DNA from: Streptomyces zagrosensis
GTDB lineage: Bacteria; Actinomycetota; Actinomycetes; Streptomycetales; Streptomycetaceae
Direction of reading: 5' to 3'
NCBI RefSeq assembly: GCF_014203645.1
Contig: NZ_JACHJL010000031.1
Location: 1-52,537 of the forward strand
Length of the DNA: 52,537 nt
The notes below the pieces were generated by a model that searched no databases, had not been told where the DNA came from, and saw only the letters and a list, made by a program, of their open reading frames with translations. This document shows positions 33,104-41,396 of the stretch, piece by piece. Within the stretch, counting starts at the first letter, position 1; each line of letters begins with the position of its first letter. Position numbers and translations under genes: made by a program.

Positions 33104-33666
33104 GCCGCCGTCCCGAAGTCGTCGCGGCCCAGGCGCTCACAGCCAGCCTCGGGTGGCGGGGTGGTCTTCTTGGGCTGCTCCAGGTCCCGGTTGCGCAGGG
33201 CGCGGCGGGTCTCGCGGTACTTCTTCTGGGCGTGCTCTTCGGTGATCTTCAGGAGCCAGGCCAGGCGCTGCTCGGTCACCCCGTGGCGGTAGGCGGCGTG
33301 GACGACCGCGCGGCGCTCGGCCTTGGTGAGGTGGACGTCCCGCCCGGCGATGGTGGCGTTGACGCGGCTGTAGTCGAGGCGGTTGGCGAGCTTCTCGTGC
33401 AGCGGCCCGCGCTCCTCCTCGGTCAGTCCGCCCCGGATGCCGTCGGTGTCACCGCTTTCCAGTGCGGCATCCAGGCAGGTGCGGCGGACCGGGCACTGGC
33501 CGCACAGCGACTTGGCGGCGGCGATCTTGTCGGTCTCGTCGGGCTCCGGGAAGAAGGTCTCGGGGTCCACCGGGTTGTATTCGGTGCTCTGGCAGACGGC
33601 CTGGTCCTGCCAGGTGTGATCGCCGAGGAGGCGGTGGCGGGTAGGGCTGATCGTCGTGGTGGTCAT
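33100..33666 (-). CDS. WhiB-like iron-sulfur regulator
   Basis: 188 residues from ATG 33666 (GGAG 9 bases upstream). The four cluster-binding cysteines are C25 (QAVCQ), C55 and C58 (SLCGQC) and C64 (RTCLDAA), around the typical DPETFFPE segment. The turn is GIRGGLTEEER in place of the usual GxWGG. The C-terminal 100 residues extend beyond the classic size and contain a basic helical region. WhiB-like proteins bind a [4Fe-4S] cluster and steer sigma factors. Copies on mobile elements are common and may couple element genes to host development. Overlaps the DUF2637 start (ATGA). Confidence 0.9.
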   Translation of the reverse strand: MTTTTISPTRHRLLGDHTWQDQAVCQSTEYNPVDPETFFPEPDETDKIAAAKSLCGQCPVRRTCLDAALESGDTDGIRGGLTEEERGPLHEKLANRLDYSRVNATIAGRDVHLTKAERRAVVHAAYRHGVTEQRLAWLLKITEEHAQKKYRETRRALRNRDLEQPKKTTPPPEAGCERLGRDDFGTAA

Positions 33667-33784
33667 GCGGGGTTGCTCCGATCGCTCTCCGCGCGCAGGG
33701 GCGTCGGCGGAGGGGTGCGCTGGGTCGGGAGGTGCATGGGGCGGCGCGCTGAGGGCGCGGCCCGGCGTGGCGGCCTGCGGCCGG

Positions 33785-34492
33785 TCAGGCTGCGGGGCGG
33801 TGACGTCTGCGGTCGGCCGGCTCAAACTCGACTCGCGTGGTCATCTGCGCGAGCCTGCTGGCCACGCGGTCACCGAGATAGGCCCGGAGGTCCTTGATCG
33901 CCAAGTTGGTGGTGATCAAGGTCGGCAGCATGTGGTTGTACCGGCGATTGATCAGCCGGTACGTCACTTCCTCGACCCACTCGCTGGCCTTGGCCGCTCC
34001 CAGGTCGTCGATGATCAGCAGCGGGCAGCGGCTGACGGCCGCCAGCTCTCGCTCGCTGTCGCCCCCGGGCCGGGGCCGCAGGTCGGCGTACAGGTCGGCG
34101 GCGGTGGTCGCACGCCAGCGCACGCCGACCCCGCTCTGCACCAGCCGCCGGACCGCGCCGTACGCCTGGTGCGTCTTGCCCGCGCCGACGACCCCGGCCA
34201 TCAGCAGGCTGGGGCCGGTGGTGACCTGTCGCCGGGCTCCCCGGCTGGGGGCGACGGCTGCCTCGGCGACGTCATGGGCCCAGGCCAGGACTTGGGGGTG
34301 GTCGGCGACGGCGCCTCGGTAGCGCGGGGGCAGACCGGCCGACAGGGCGTCCAGCGGGGAGAAGGACTCAGGGTCGTCGATCAGCTCGGCGACGGCGGCC
34401 GGGTCGATGTTCCGAGCGGCCAGGATTCGTGCCATCCGGTCCAGGGTGCCCTCGCTGCCGAGGGTCTGCGGTTCGCGGGTACGGGTGCGCAT
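33785..34492 (-). CDS. DnaC/IstB-like helicase-loader ATPase
   Basis: 235 residues. Walker A AGVVGAGKTH lies at residues 99-108 and Walker B PLLIIDDLG at 157-165, followed by the sensor strand LPTLITTNLAIKDL and arginine-rich DRVASRLAQMTTRVE. Proteins of this class load the replicative helicase onto the origin. It overlaps the initiator-like gene before it by TGATG, so the two are coupled and form a replication module as in many phages (initiator plus loader). ATG 34492 is preferred over an in-frame upstream ATG at 34540 because of this overlap. Confidence 0.9.
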   Translation of the reverse strand: MRTRTREPQTLGSEGTLDRMARILAARNIDPAAVAELIDDPESFSPLDALSAGLPPRYRGAVADHPQVLAWAHDVAEAAVAPSRGARRQVTTGPSLLMAGVVGAGKTHQAYGAVRRLVQSGVGVRWRATTAADLYADLRPRPGGDSERELAAVSRCPLLIIDDLGAAKASEWVEEVTYRLINRRYNHMLPTLITTNLAIKDLRAYLGDRVASRLAQMTTRVEFEPADRRRHRPAA

Positions 34493-35511
34493 CACAGCTC
34501 CTCGGCGTAGGCGGCGGCAGCGTTGGTCGGGTTGGTCCACGCCTGGTGAGCGGGCACGTTAGGCCGGATTCCCGGCCGCGCCAAAGCGCCGGGGCGGGCG
34601 TTCATGGCCTCGTTGACCATGCTGGTCAGCACGCTCGGGTGCTTTGGGTTGGCCGCGAAGTTCGCCAGCCCGGCTCGGATGTGCGCCGGGGCGATGCCCT
34701 CGCCCAGCAGCTTCTTGGTAATCCGCCCCAGGTGCCCGATCACGTCGCTCGGGGGGCGCTCGTCGCACCCGGCGACGTACTCCCCTACGAGGTCCTTGGC
34801 GGAGACGGAGGCTGCGGGCGCTGTGCGCCCCGTAGGGACAAGAGATCCAGGATCCAAGATCCTAGATCCAGACTCCGAGCCCTCTCCGAGGCTTCGGGGA
34901 AGGTTCGCAGAGCCCTCCGCGAATGCGCCCTGACCTGCGTTTTTCGAGTCAGCGCGGCTAGGGGCACCGACCATGCCGCCGAAGGCGTCTTGCTGAACGG
35001 CAGGAGCCTGGTCTGTGTGGCCGCGAGGTGTCGCGGCGGGCTGCGCGGGCAGATCGAGGGCTCGGGGAGCGTTCGGCGAAGCCTCGGCGAGCCCTCGGGT
35101 AGGGGTGGGCGACTCCTCGACCCGCTTGGTGCAGGTCCCCCTGCAGGGGCCGCACCGATCGGCACCGTAGTGCTGCGGGCAGGAGGGCAGCCGGGACTGG
35201 CTCGGCTTATCGATCTTCTGGTGCGCGGACCAGGTCACGATGTGGAGGTAGCGGCGGCTGTCGCAGCCGGTGTACCGGCAGATCAGACCGGCGGTCGCGA
35301 GCTGGTGAAGGTCGTCCTCGACGTGGACCGAGGTGTGCTCGGCGCGCAGGGGCCAAAGCAACCCGGCGATGATCGCGGCGTTGTCGCGGTGGCGACCGTG
35401 GTCGTCGGCCTGGGTGAGCAGGCCGAAGAAGGTGCGCTCTGCCGCGACGCTCACCTCGGCGAGCGACTCGGAGACGAAAGCCTCCGGCTTGATGGTTCGT
35501 ATCCGCGCCAT
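34492..35511 (-). CDS. Replication-initiator-like protein (phage replisome organiser type)
   Basis: 339 residues. The N-terminal 110 (MARIRTIKPEAFVSESLAEV, FFGLLTQADDHGRHRDNAA, LHQLATAGLICRYTG) are the winged-helix domain seen in actinophage and plasmid replication proteins. A zinc-like CPQHY, C-x-x-C, C block follows (residues 112-128), then a low-complexity centre. A C-terminal helical domain resembles DnaD/loader-binding regions (DVIGHLGRITKKLLGEGIAP). The coding region contains 7-bp tandem repeats, as expected if the origin lies inside the gene. The next gene is the helicase loader. Confidence 0.85.
   Translation of the reverse strand: MARIRTIKPEAFVSESLAEVSVAAERTFFGLLTQADDHGRHRDNAAIIAGLLWPLRAEHTSVHVEDDLHQLATAGLICRYTGCDSRRYLHIVTWSAHQKIDKPSQSRLPSCPQHYGADRCGPCRGTCTKRVEESPTPTRGLAEASPNAPRALDLPAQPAATPRGHTDQAPAVQQDAFGGMVGAPSRADSKNAGQGAFAEGSANLPRSLGEGSESGSRILDPGSLVPTGRTAPAASVSAKDLVGEYVAGCDERPPSDVIGHLGRITKKLLGEGIAPAHIRAGLANFAANPKHPSVLTSMVNEAMNARPGALARPGIRPNVPAHQAWTNPTNAAAAYAEEL
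34844..34871. repeat. Tandem 7-bp iterons inside the initiator gene (candidate origin)
   Basis: GATCC recurs at 34844, 34851, 34858 and 34865, exactly 7 bases apart, giving four copies of GATCC-W-R (CAG, CAA, CTA, CAG endings). Seven is not a multiple of three, so the repetition cannot be a protein repeat and is kept at DNA level. Iterons inside an initiator gene recall the origin within gene O of phage lambda. Confidence 0.65.
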
Positions 35512-35512
35512 G

Positions 35513-36196
35513 TCAGCGGCCCCGACCGGCGACCAGGTCGCTGCGGGTGAGGGTCGCGTCGGCGAGGTCGAAGGTGTGCGGCCGAGTCCAGTCCGCCTCC
35601 GGCCAGACTCGCAGAATCCAGCGGGCTGCGACCCTGGCGGTCGTCCGGCCCAGCTCCATGGTCTTACCGGCTTCGTCCTTGACGATGGCGTGCGGGTGGG
35701 GCCACACCTGCTTCGGGTCGTTGAGGCTGACCCGGACGGTGGCCGCGCCCGGAATCATGTCGGCGAGCTGGGCGGCGAGCAGGGTTGCGGTGTGGCCTTT
35801 GACGGGGGTCGTGCCGCTCGGCTTTGCGGGGCCGCTGTCGGGCAGAGAGTGACCTGGGGGGTGCTCCCGGGCGACCCAGGAACGCCAGTCGGCAGCCCAG
35901 GCGCCCGCCGAGCGGGGCTCGGCGCCGGCGCGGTGGGCACGCCACCTCACGTCGGCGGCGGCGAGGCCCTCATGGCCGAGGCGGTCGAGGTGTCCTTGCT
36001 GGCGTGCCCAGGCGCGGGTGCTTGAGTCGGCCTGCCACTCGGCAACCGAAGTGACGGCGACCCCACTACTGCTGCTGTACCTGCGGTTCCGGCGACCGGA
36101 TTCCGGTACATCGGGGTGCTGGTTTCCGCTGCGCCGGAGTGCCGGTGTCCGTCGGGAGGTACCGGCTTCCGCCCCCTCGCGAGCGTCGCTGCTCAT
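35513..36196 (-). CDS. Hypothetical protein of the replication operon
   Basis: 227 residues from ATG 36196. The N-terminal half is polar, with Trp-rich helical stretches (SVAEWQADSSTRAWARQQGH, GAWAADWRSWVARE). The C-terminal half is a compact strand-helix domain (ATVRVSLNDPKQVWPHPHAI, GKTMELGRTTARVAARWILR, FDLADATLTRSDLV). No family is recognised. Transcribed just upstream of the initiator gene and coupled by ATGA to the small ORF before it. Confidence 0.65.
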   Translation of the reverse strand: MSSDAREGAEAGTSRRTPALRRSGNQHPDVPESGRRNRRYSSSSGVAVTSVAEWQADSSTRAWARQQGHLDRLGHEGLAAADVRWRAHRAGAEPRSAGAWAADWRSWVAREHPPGHSLPDSGPAKPSGTTPVKGHTATLLAAQLADMIPGAATVRVSLNDPKQVWPHPHAIVKDEAGKTMELGRTTARVAARWILRVWPEADWTRPHTFDLADATLTRSDLVAGRGR

Positions 36197-36339
36197 CGGC
36201 CGCTCCCGCCGACGAGGTGGCACCGACGGTTCACTGAGGCCGTGGTGACGTGCTCACGACCGGTGCGGGAAGACACCGGGATAGAGACGGTTGCCGCGCA
36301 GGCCGGGCGGTTGGGCCGTTTGCGCAAGGTAGAGGGCAT
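36193..36339 (-). CDS. 48-residue leader ORF of the replication operon
   Basis: ATG 36339 has AAGGGG about 9 bases upstream. The basic product (MPSTLRKRPNRPACAATVSI, ending VGGSGR) stops at 36193-36195, overlapping the next ATG (ATGA). The ribosome site and coupling support translation. The peptide has no known relatives that I recognise. Confidence 0.5.
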   Translation of the reverse strand: MPSTLRKRPNRPACAATVSIPVSSRTGREHVTTASVNRRCHLVGGSGR

Positions 36340-36934
36340 GCGAGAATCCCCTTTGCAGTGTTGCCACGCTGAAGCGCCCGGTTGGTAGGGATCAGCGTGG
36401 TGAAGGTAGGCAATCTCCGCCCTTGCCGGGGCGGGTTATGCCGTTGAGCGTTCGGCGTCTGGGAGTTCGTAGCTCTCGGGCGCCGTCGCTATGTGCGGAC
36501 CTACACGATTGGGTCGGTGCCTGCCACGCTCCTTACGTGCGGGGATGCCGGGCGGCATTGCCCGGGGGGACGACGAACATACGCAGGGTCCGGCCCAAGA
36601 TCCAGAGTTGATTCTCGAACTCTGCGCTGGTTGCACAGCGTGATGCCACGCCCGCTACTGCCTCTAGCAACGACGCGGCGGGAGGGGCGAGTTGAGGGCG
36701 GCGACTCCATGGCACTGCGGGCGTGGCTTCACGCCTGTGGCAGGCCGGCCCCTTGGAAGGTGGGCACTGAGTCGTGGGCGCGAGTGGTGCCCCGTGCGAG
36801 CAGGGCAAGGCTCACCCGCGCGGTAACTCGCGCCGCATGGCTGCATTCATGGAAATGAAGCTATCTCGACCTCGCGTACGGATCAAGGGGGTAAGCTTTT
36901 CTCGTTCTCACAAAAGCCGCTGCTCAGGAGCATG
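36340..36934. promoter_or_regulatory. Divergent control region between the replication operon and the XRE repressor candidate
   Basis: About 590 bases without a supported gene. Visible elements: a 7-bp inverted repeat CAGAGTT/AACTCTG with an 8-base spacer at 36603-36624 (operator-like), a 6-bp GC hairpin at 36548-36565, and AGGAG just before the XRE start. The region must carry the promoters of both the minus-strand replication operon and the plus-strand regulator. Confidence 0.5.
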
Positions 36935-37798
36935 ATGCCCGTCCGCCACTTCGACGGCCGCCGCGTACGCGCGGTACGCCGGGCTGCCGACCTCTCGCAG
37001 ATAGAGGTCGCGCGGGCGATGGGCTTGTCCTCGACAGGCACTGTGGCCTCGTGGGAGGGCGGTGCCGCCAGGCCCGGCCCGGAGAAACTGCCCGCCCTCG
37101 CCCAGGCGCTGGGGGCCGCCCTCGATGATCTCTTCCCTCGCCAGGGCCCACCCGATCTTGCTGATCTGCGGTCCGACGCGGGCTACTCCCAATACCAAAC
37201 CCGGCAGGTCCTGGGCACTAAGAGCGCCGGGCCGGTCGCCAACGCCGAACGAGGGCGCCGACGCCTGCCCGAGCGCTTCACCCAACCGCTAGCAGACGCC
37301 TATGGCGTCAGCGTTGAGCAACTGCTGGCGGCCCAGGAACGCAGCTTCGGCCACACCGCCCCCGAGGACGCGCGAACCGATCCATCAGGTGATACGTCCG
37401 CGCTCAAGATCAGCAACTTGCTGCGCACCGCGACCGGTTCGAACGAGGACATCGCTAAGGCGCTGAACGCGTACCTAGCAGGAATGATCGTGACAGCGCC
37501 GCAGGTGGCGCAGATGCGAGCGGGAGGCAGCCGCGACCTCTCACCGGAGGTCGTGCGGGCGCTCGCCGCGGTATTCGATGTGCCGACGCGCTCCCTGCTG
37601 CCCGATGGGGAGGCCGTGCGCGAGATCGCCCAGGAGTTGCAGACCCTCGCTTCGCTGCGGCACCCGCCGATCTCCCACCTGGCCATGCGAGGAGGCGGGG
37701 GCCAGCTCAACGAGCGGCTGGTGTCGGCTATCGCCGACCTTCTGGAAGACATCGACAACGGCACGCTCCCGGGAGCCGACGCTACCGACCTGGACTGA
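36935..37798 (+). CDS. XRE-family regulator with repeated HTH units, element-repressor candidate
   Basis: 287 residues. The first HTH is near residues 5-45 (RVRAVRRAADLSQIEVARAM, then TVASWEGGAARPGPEKLPAL). A second XRE-like unit follows (GYSQYQTRQVLGTKSAGPVA, ERFTQPLADAYGVSVEQLLA), and a third near residues 150-230 (EDIAKALNAYLAGMIVTAPQ, LSPEVVRALAAVFDVPTRSL). ATG 36935 is favoured over the adjacent ATG 36932 by spacing from AGGAG. It is divergent from the replication operon, the usual place of a copy-control or excision repressor. The direct target is inferred from position only. Confidence 0.85.
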   Translation: MPVRHFDGRRVRAVRRAADLSQIEVARAMGLSSTGTVASWEGGAARPGPEKLPALAQALGAALDDLFPRQGPPDLADLRSDAGYSQYQTRQVLGTKSAGPVANAERGRRRLPERFTQPLADAYGVSVEQLLAAQERSFGHTAPEDARTDPSGDTSALKISNLLRTATGSNEDIAKALNAYLAGMIVTAPQVAQMRAGGSRDLSPEVVRALAAVFDVPTRSLLPDGEAVREIAQELQTLASLRHPPISHLAMRGGGGQLNERLVSAIADLLEDIDNGTLPGADATDLD

Positions 37799-37851
37799 CC
37801 CCGTAACCGTCATGCGCACGAAACTTCCTCTTCGGCGTCGCGGCGGCGGTG

Positions 37852-38313
37852 TCAGCCGCTGATCTCGGTGTACGAGCGTTGCCCGGTGGCGCGGGCAGCT
37901 AGTGCGTCGTGCAGCACCCCGAGCAGCCCCGGTGGAGCGGTAGTGACATCGATGTCCTCGGGCGGGTAAAACGCGTACTCGCTCAGTTCACTGGCTTGGA
38001 GACAGATCGCTGCTTGCTGGGTGGTGGTGAGCGTGCCAGCGTCGAAGAGGAACAGCACCCGCTCGCTCGGAGCGGCGACCCAGGCAATGGCCAGCGGCTC
38101 GCCGACGCACACGTCCAAGCCCAACTCCTCGCGGACCTCGCGCACCGCGGCCGTACTGGGTGTCTCCCAAAGATCGATTCTTCCGCCGGGCAGGTTCCAT
38201 CCGGCTTTGTAGGTGGGCTTCACCAGCAGCAGGTGACCGTGCTCGTTGAAGCACAACACACCGGCCGACGGCACGGGCTTGGCATGCGAGGGATCGACGA
38301 AGGTGGCGCTCAT
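37852..38313 (-). CDS. Nudix hydrolase
   Basis: 153 residues. The Nudix box is complete: GGRIDLWETPSTAAV then REVREELGL (G-x5-E-x7-REUxEExGU). The N-terminus is a strand pair (SAGVLCFNEHGHLLLVKPTY). Nudix enzymes hydrolyse nucleoside diphosphates linked to another moiety; the substrate cannot be told here. The start overlaps the stop of the membrane-protein gene (ATGA), and that gene overlaps the protease gene, so the three form one coupled operon. Confidence 0.92.
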   Translation of the reverse strand: MSATFVDPSHAKPVPSAGVLCFNEHGHLLLVKPTYKAGWNLPGGRIDLWETPSTAAVREVREELGLDVCVGEPLAIAWVAAPSERVLFLFDAGTLTTTQQAAICLQASELSEYAFYPPEDIDVTTAPPGLLGVLHDALAARATGQRSYTEISG

Positions 38314-39623
38314 GGTGTCCTGTCCGCTGGTATCGGGGGCCCACCGTCCGGGCGGGGCGGCTCCGCGTCGTTGACCGAGAGCAGGTGGCGCGCCACCTGC
38401 TCGTTCACCCGGCGGTAGGCGGCTTGGACGAGTGGCATGCGGGCGACGAAGGCTTCGAAGCCGTCATCGGCACTGGGTGGGGCATCCACGGGTGCGCGCT
38501 GCGGTGGTACCCCGTCAGCCAGCGCCAGCAGGGCGCATCGTCCCCAGTAGGCGCTGGCCACCGCGCGAGCCATCTCACCGGTGTGCCCGCAGCGTGTGGC
38601 ATAAGCCGTCGTCCGCGCGGAGAGACCCGGTGGCGCGTAGTGGCTGAGGGTGCGTACCGCGTCGTTGATCTCGGTGAGGTAGCGCTCCAGTAGCAGGCGC
38701 GGCGCCGTACGGGTCAAGTCCCGGACGCTGCCCGCCCATCGGCCCACCCTGCCTCCGGGCAAGGTGGCGGGCGGATAGGCGACGACGTCGGGAACCGCCA
38801 GGGCCAGCTCACGCCACAGCGGGTACACGGCGAGTACGGTGCGCCGAGCACGCCACCGAGAGGCGAGGGCGCTCGCGGCGGGGGCGATCACGCCCAGCAG
38901 CCACACTATGAACGCGCTGTGCAGCATCGCATCGGTTACCGCCTCCTGCGCGGTAACGAACGACGGCGAGACCTCGCGGACCGTGATCATCACGCCATAC
39001 CCCGCACGCGTTGCCGCGTACAACACGGCCAGCCCCATTCCCCCGCCCATCAACGCCAGCCCTGCCCTCAACGGCCAGCGCTCGGCCCGCCGCGCTGCAC
39101 TGCCCCACTGGTAACCGCACACCAGCGCCGCTGCGGCCACGTACAGGTAAAACAGCCCCATATAAAGCGCCAGCCCCACCTCGCCGGCATGCCGGGTCAT
39201 GAAGTAAGGGCTTTGCGCGACCGGGTGCGCCCGATTCAGGACCCAGAAGAACACTCCGGTGATGACCGCGACGGCGGCCAGTGAGGCTCGCACCGCCACC
39301 CGGCGTACGGCCACCGCGATCCGTACGTGCCGTGCCTCGGCGCTGCCCGACGCCTCGGCGTATACGGCAGTGACGTAGGTCATCAGCACGCAGACGCCGG
39401 CGATCGTGAGCAGGTGCTTGCACAGGGTGGCCAGATCTGTGACACCCAGCCGGTCGACTGCCGTGCGGCCAGCGTCCGAGCGCATCCACCACGCCCCGGC
39501 GAACGCCGCGAAGACTCCCACCAGCGACCGCTGACCACCCGGCCTACGCAACGCTGAGGGCAGGCGCCAAAGCACCTGACCCACCAACAGGGCCACGATC
39601 ACCGAGGCCACTAGGTCAAGCAC
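38310..39623 (-). CDS. MAB_1171c-type polytopic membrane protein with DUF6545-like cytoplasmic tail
   Basis: 437 residues: about seven transmembrane helices in the first 260 (for example LLTIAGVCVLMTYVTAVYAE, ALYMGLFYLYVAAAALVCGY, HSAFIVWLLGVIAPAASALA). A soluble helical C-terminal domain follows (LLLERYLTEINDAVRTLSHY, MARAVASAYWGRCALLALAD). This plan is that of the family NCBI calls MAB_1171c putative transporter, frequently next to ImmA/IrrE proteases and XRE regulators in streptomycetes. It overlaps the protease gene by 8 bases. Transport activity has not been shown for the family, as far as I know. Confidence 0.82.
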   Translation of the reverse strand: MLDLVASVIVALLVGQVLWRLPSALRRPGGQRSLVGVFAAFAGAWWMRSDAGRTAVDRLGVTDLATLCKHLLTIAGVCVLMTYVTAVYAEASGSAEARHVRIAVAVRRVAVRASLAAVAVITGVFFWVLNRAHPVAQSPYFMTRHAGEVGLALYMGLFYLYVAAAALVCGYQWGSAARRAERWPLRAGLALMGGGMGLAVLYAATRAGYGVMITVREVSPSFVTAQEAVTDAMLHSAFIVWLLGVIAPAASALASRWRARRTVLAVYPLWRELALAVPDVVAYPPATLPGGRVGRWAGSVRDLTRTAPRLLLERYLTEINDAVRTLSHYAPPGLSARTTAYATRCGHTGEMARAVASAYWGRCALLALADGVPPQRAPVDAPPSADDGFEAFVARMPLVQAAYRRVNEQVARHLLSVNDAEPPRPDGGPPIPADRTP

Positions 39624-40203
39624 CGGCCGCCACGCCCTCGCCGATGGCCCGCACCGCGTGGGGGTGCGCCAAGTCGAGGTCCAATGCTCGCGTCATCGGG
39701 TCGGAGGAGCTGAGTGGGGTGCGCACCAGGTCGTGCAGGATGTCGGCGACCAGCTCAGCGCGGCGCTCGACGTGAGTGCCGTACCCACCGCGGGCTTGTG
39801 CCTGTCCGCTGGCGAGGAGCTGCCGTGTCAGCTCGCCCCCGCGGCCCGGGAAACTCTTGATGAGGCGGTCGATGTCCGTACCCCGCGCACCGTCCTCGCA
39901 CCACAGGTGGCACAGCTCGTGAAGAATGATCTTCTTGCGGTGGAACCGGCTCGTACCGCGCACGTGCAAGATCAGGTCAAGCGGCAGGCGGTGGTGGCGC
40001 AGCCACAACCCGCACGCGCCGACGTGCCCGGGCGCGTCCTCCTCCAAGGGCACCAGGCAGATGCGCCGCCCACGCGCTGCCTCCATCTCGGCGATCAGCC
40101 CGGAGAGCGTGAACGGCACCGGCAGCGGCATACCGGCCACCACGCGAGCGCACTCCCGGCGCGACACACGCGCGCGAGTGGGGCCCTTTTGACTCCACAG
40201 CAT
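39616..40203 (-). CDS. ImmA/IrrE-family metalloprotease
   Basis: 195 residues. The zinc-protease motif HELCH (H95, E96, H99) sits in the helix KIILHELCHLW, with an upstream ICLVPLEEDAPGH strand typical of ImmA-like domains. The N-terminus is basic. ImmA-type proteases cut XRE repressors to induce mobile elements or stress genes; candidate partners here are the XRE regulators at 36935 and 40626. It is first in a coupled operon with the membrane protein and Nudix gene. No canonical ribosome site was identified for ATG 40203. Confidence 0.88.
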   Translation of the reverse strand: MLWSQKGPTRARVSRRECARVVAGMPLPVPFTLSGLIAEMEAARGRRICLVPLEEDAPGHVGACGLWLRHHRLPLDLILHVRGTSRFHRKKIILHELCHLWCEDGARGTDIDRLIKSFPGRGGELTRQLLASGQAQARGGYGTHVERRAELVADILHDLVRTPLSSSDPMTRALDLDLAHPHAVRAIGEGVAAGA

Positions 40204-40625
40204 GATGATTCCTCACTGAGAGCCCGCAATCCACGAGCTTCTTCAAGTCTCCAAGGCAAGGAGGCGAACAATGGCCGGTCGCGGCCCGCGCAGGAGGTAT
40301 GAAAACCGACCGTGCGTCAATTCCCTGCGATAGCTATTGCAGGCGCTGCGCGCCCTCCCTTGAATGATCAACGCCTGATCCGTCATCCCGATTCGCCAAT
40401 TGAGGGGCAGACGGTACCGCGATTCGCCACCAGGCAATGGGCAGCGCTAGCGAAGGTGCGGAATTCCCAGTTCCCCATACACCGCACAGGGAACTGGCAA
40501 TTCCGCAACAACCTCGTGAAGAAAGGGGACGCTCTATACTCAGCTCAGCAAAACGCCGCGCGAGCTACCCCCTACTCGCGAACACGGTGTGACGTAGACC
40601 GCAAAATGATCGTTATCTGGTTGAT
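40204..40625. promoter_or_regulatory. Divergent promoter region with a long inverted repeat
   Basis: Between the protease operon (minus) and the MmyB-type regulator (plus). It holds the 16-bp inverted repeat at 40460-40504, a TATACT hexamer at 40535-40540, and TTATCT at 40613-40618 with GTGACG about 18 bases upstream, suitable for a leaderless transcript of the gene at 40626, which has no ribosome site. Confidence 0.45.
40460..40504. repeat. 16-bp inverted repeat, operator candidate
   Basis: GGAATTCCCAGTTCCC (40460-40475) pairs with 40489-40504 with one mismatch across a 13-base spacer. The arms contain AT-rich cores, unlike chance GC hairpins. Its place 120 bases upstream of an XRE gene suggests an operator. 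Confidence 0.65.
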
Positions 40626-41396
40626 ATGAATTCGAAGAGTGTCGGGAACCGTCCGCAGCGTCAGACGATCACCCGGGTGCTGCAAACCGCCCGGGCTCGC
40701 CGAGGTCTCACTCAGGCCGTAGCCGCTGACCTGGTCGGCGTGACCCCGCGGTGGTATCGCAACCTGGAGGGCGGCCGGCGGGGCCCGTACTCCGACGCGA
40801 TGCTCACAGCCGTCGGCAAAGCCCTTGAGCTCAGCGAAGAGGAATGGATGGTGCTCTACCGACTCGCGGGGGGAGAGGACCTGCCCGCCGAAATCATGTC
40901 ACCTCAGCGGCAAAACGACCCGGCGCCTCCGGAAGTGCGCAAGTTCGTCGAGGGCCTGCGCCCGTGGGGCGCCTACGCATGCGACCATCGATGGGATGTC
41001 CTCGCCTACAACGCCCCGCTGCTGGACCTTTTCCCGTGGATTCGAGAAGGCGCCAACATCATGGAAGGGGCGTTGACGCAGCCCGAAGCCCGCACGCGAC
41101 TTATCAGCTGGGAAACCGACTGGGCACTGCCGATGATCGCTCAACTTCGTCTGCACGCAGAGCAATGGCCCGCAGACCACCGGCTTCGCGCGATCACCGA
41201 ATCGGTGCGCGCCGACCCCACCGCACGACGCCTATGGGAATCACCCAATCTCCCGACCCCCGCTTGTCCATCGACGCAGACCAAACGGCGTCTATACACC
41301 TCGCATTCGGGCAGCGCCACCCGCGAGGTCACCTTCATGCCGCTCATGCCATTGGAACGACCGTGGTACCGCTTCATGGCTGTCATACCCGTTTGA
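40626..41396 (+). CDS. XRE regulator with MmyB-like ligand-binding domain
   Basis: 256 residues. The HTH is in residues 14-70 (TITRVLQTARARRGLTQAVA, VTPRWYRNLEGGRRGPYSDA). A MmyB-like domain follows (LRPWGAYACDHRWDVLAYNA, NIMEGALTQPEARTRLISWE). Such proteins bind fatty-acid-like ligands through the C-terminal domain and are abundant in Streptomyces, often beside SDR genes. The start lacks a ribosome site, so a leaderless mRNA is likely. Divergent from the ImmA/IrrE operon. Confidence 0.85.
   Translation: MNSKSVGNRPQRQTITRVLQTARARRGLTQAVAADLVGVTPRWYRNLEGGRRGPYSDAMLTAVGKALELSEEEWMVLYRLAGGEDLPAEIMSPQRQNDPAPPEVRKFVEGLRPWGAYACDHRWDVLAYNAPLLDLFPWIREGANIMEGALTQPEARTRLISWETDWALPMIAQLRLHAEQWPADHRLRAITESVRADPTARRLWESPNLPTPACPSTQTKRRLYTSHSGSATREVTFMPLMPLERPWYRFMAVIPV

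Noticed and set aside
36493..36858. Overlapping ORFs on both strands in the control region before the XRE gene
   Set aside because: No ribosome sites, no codon bias and no family resemblance.
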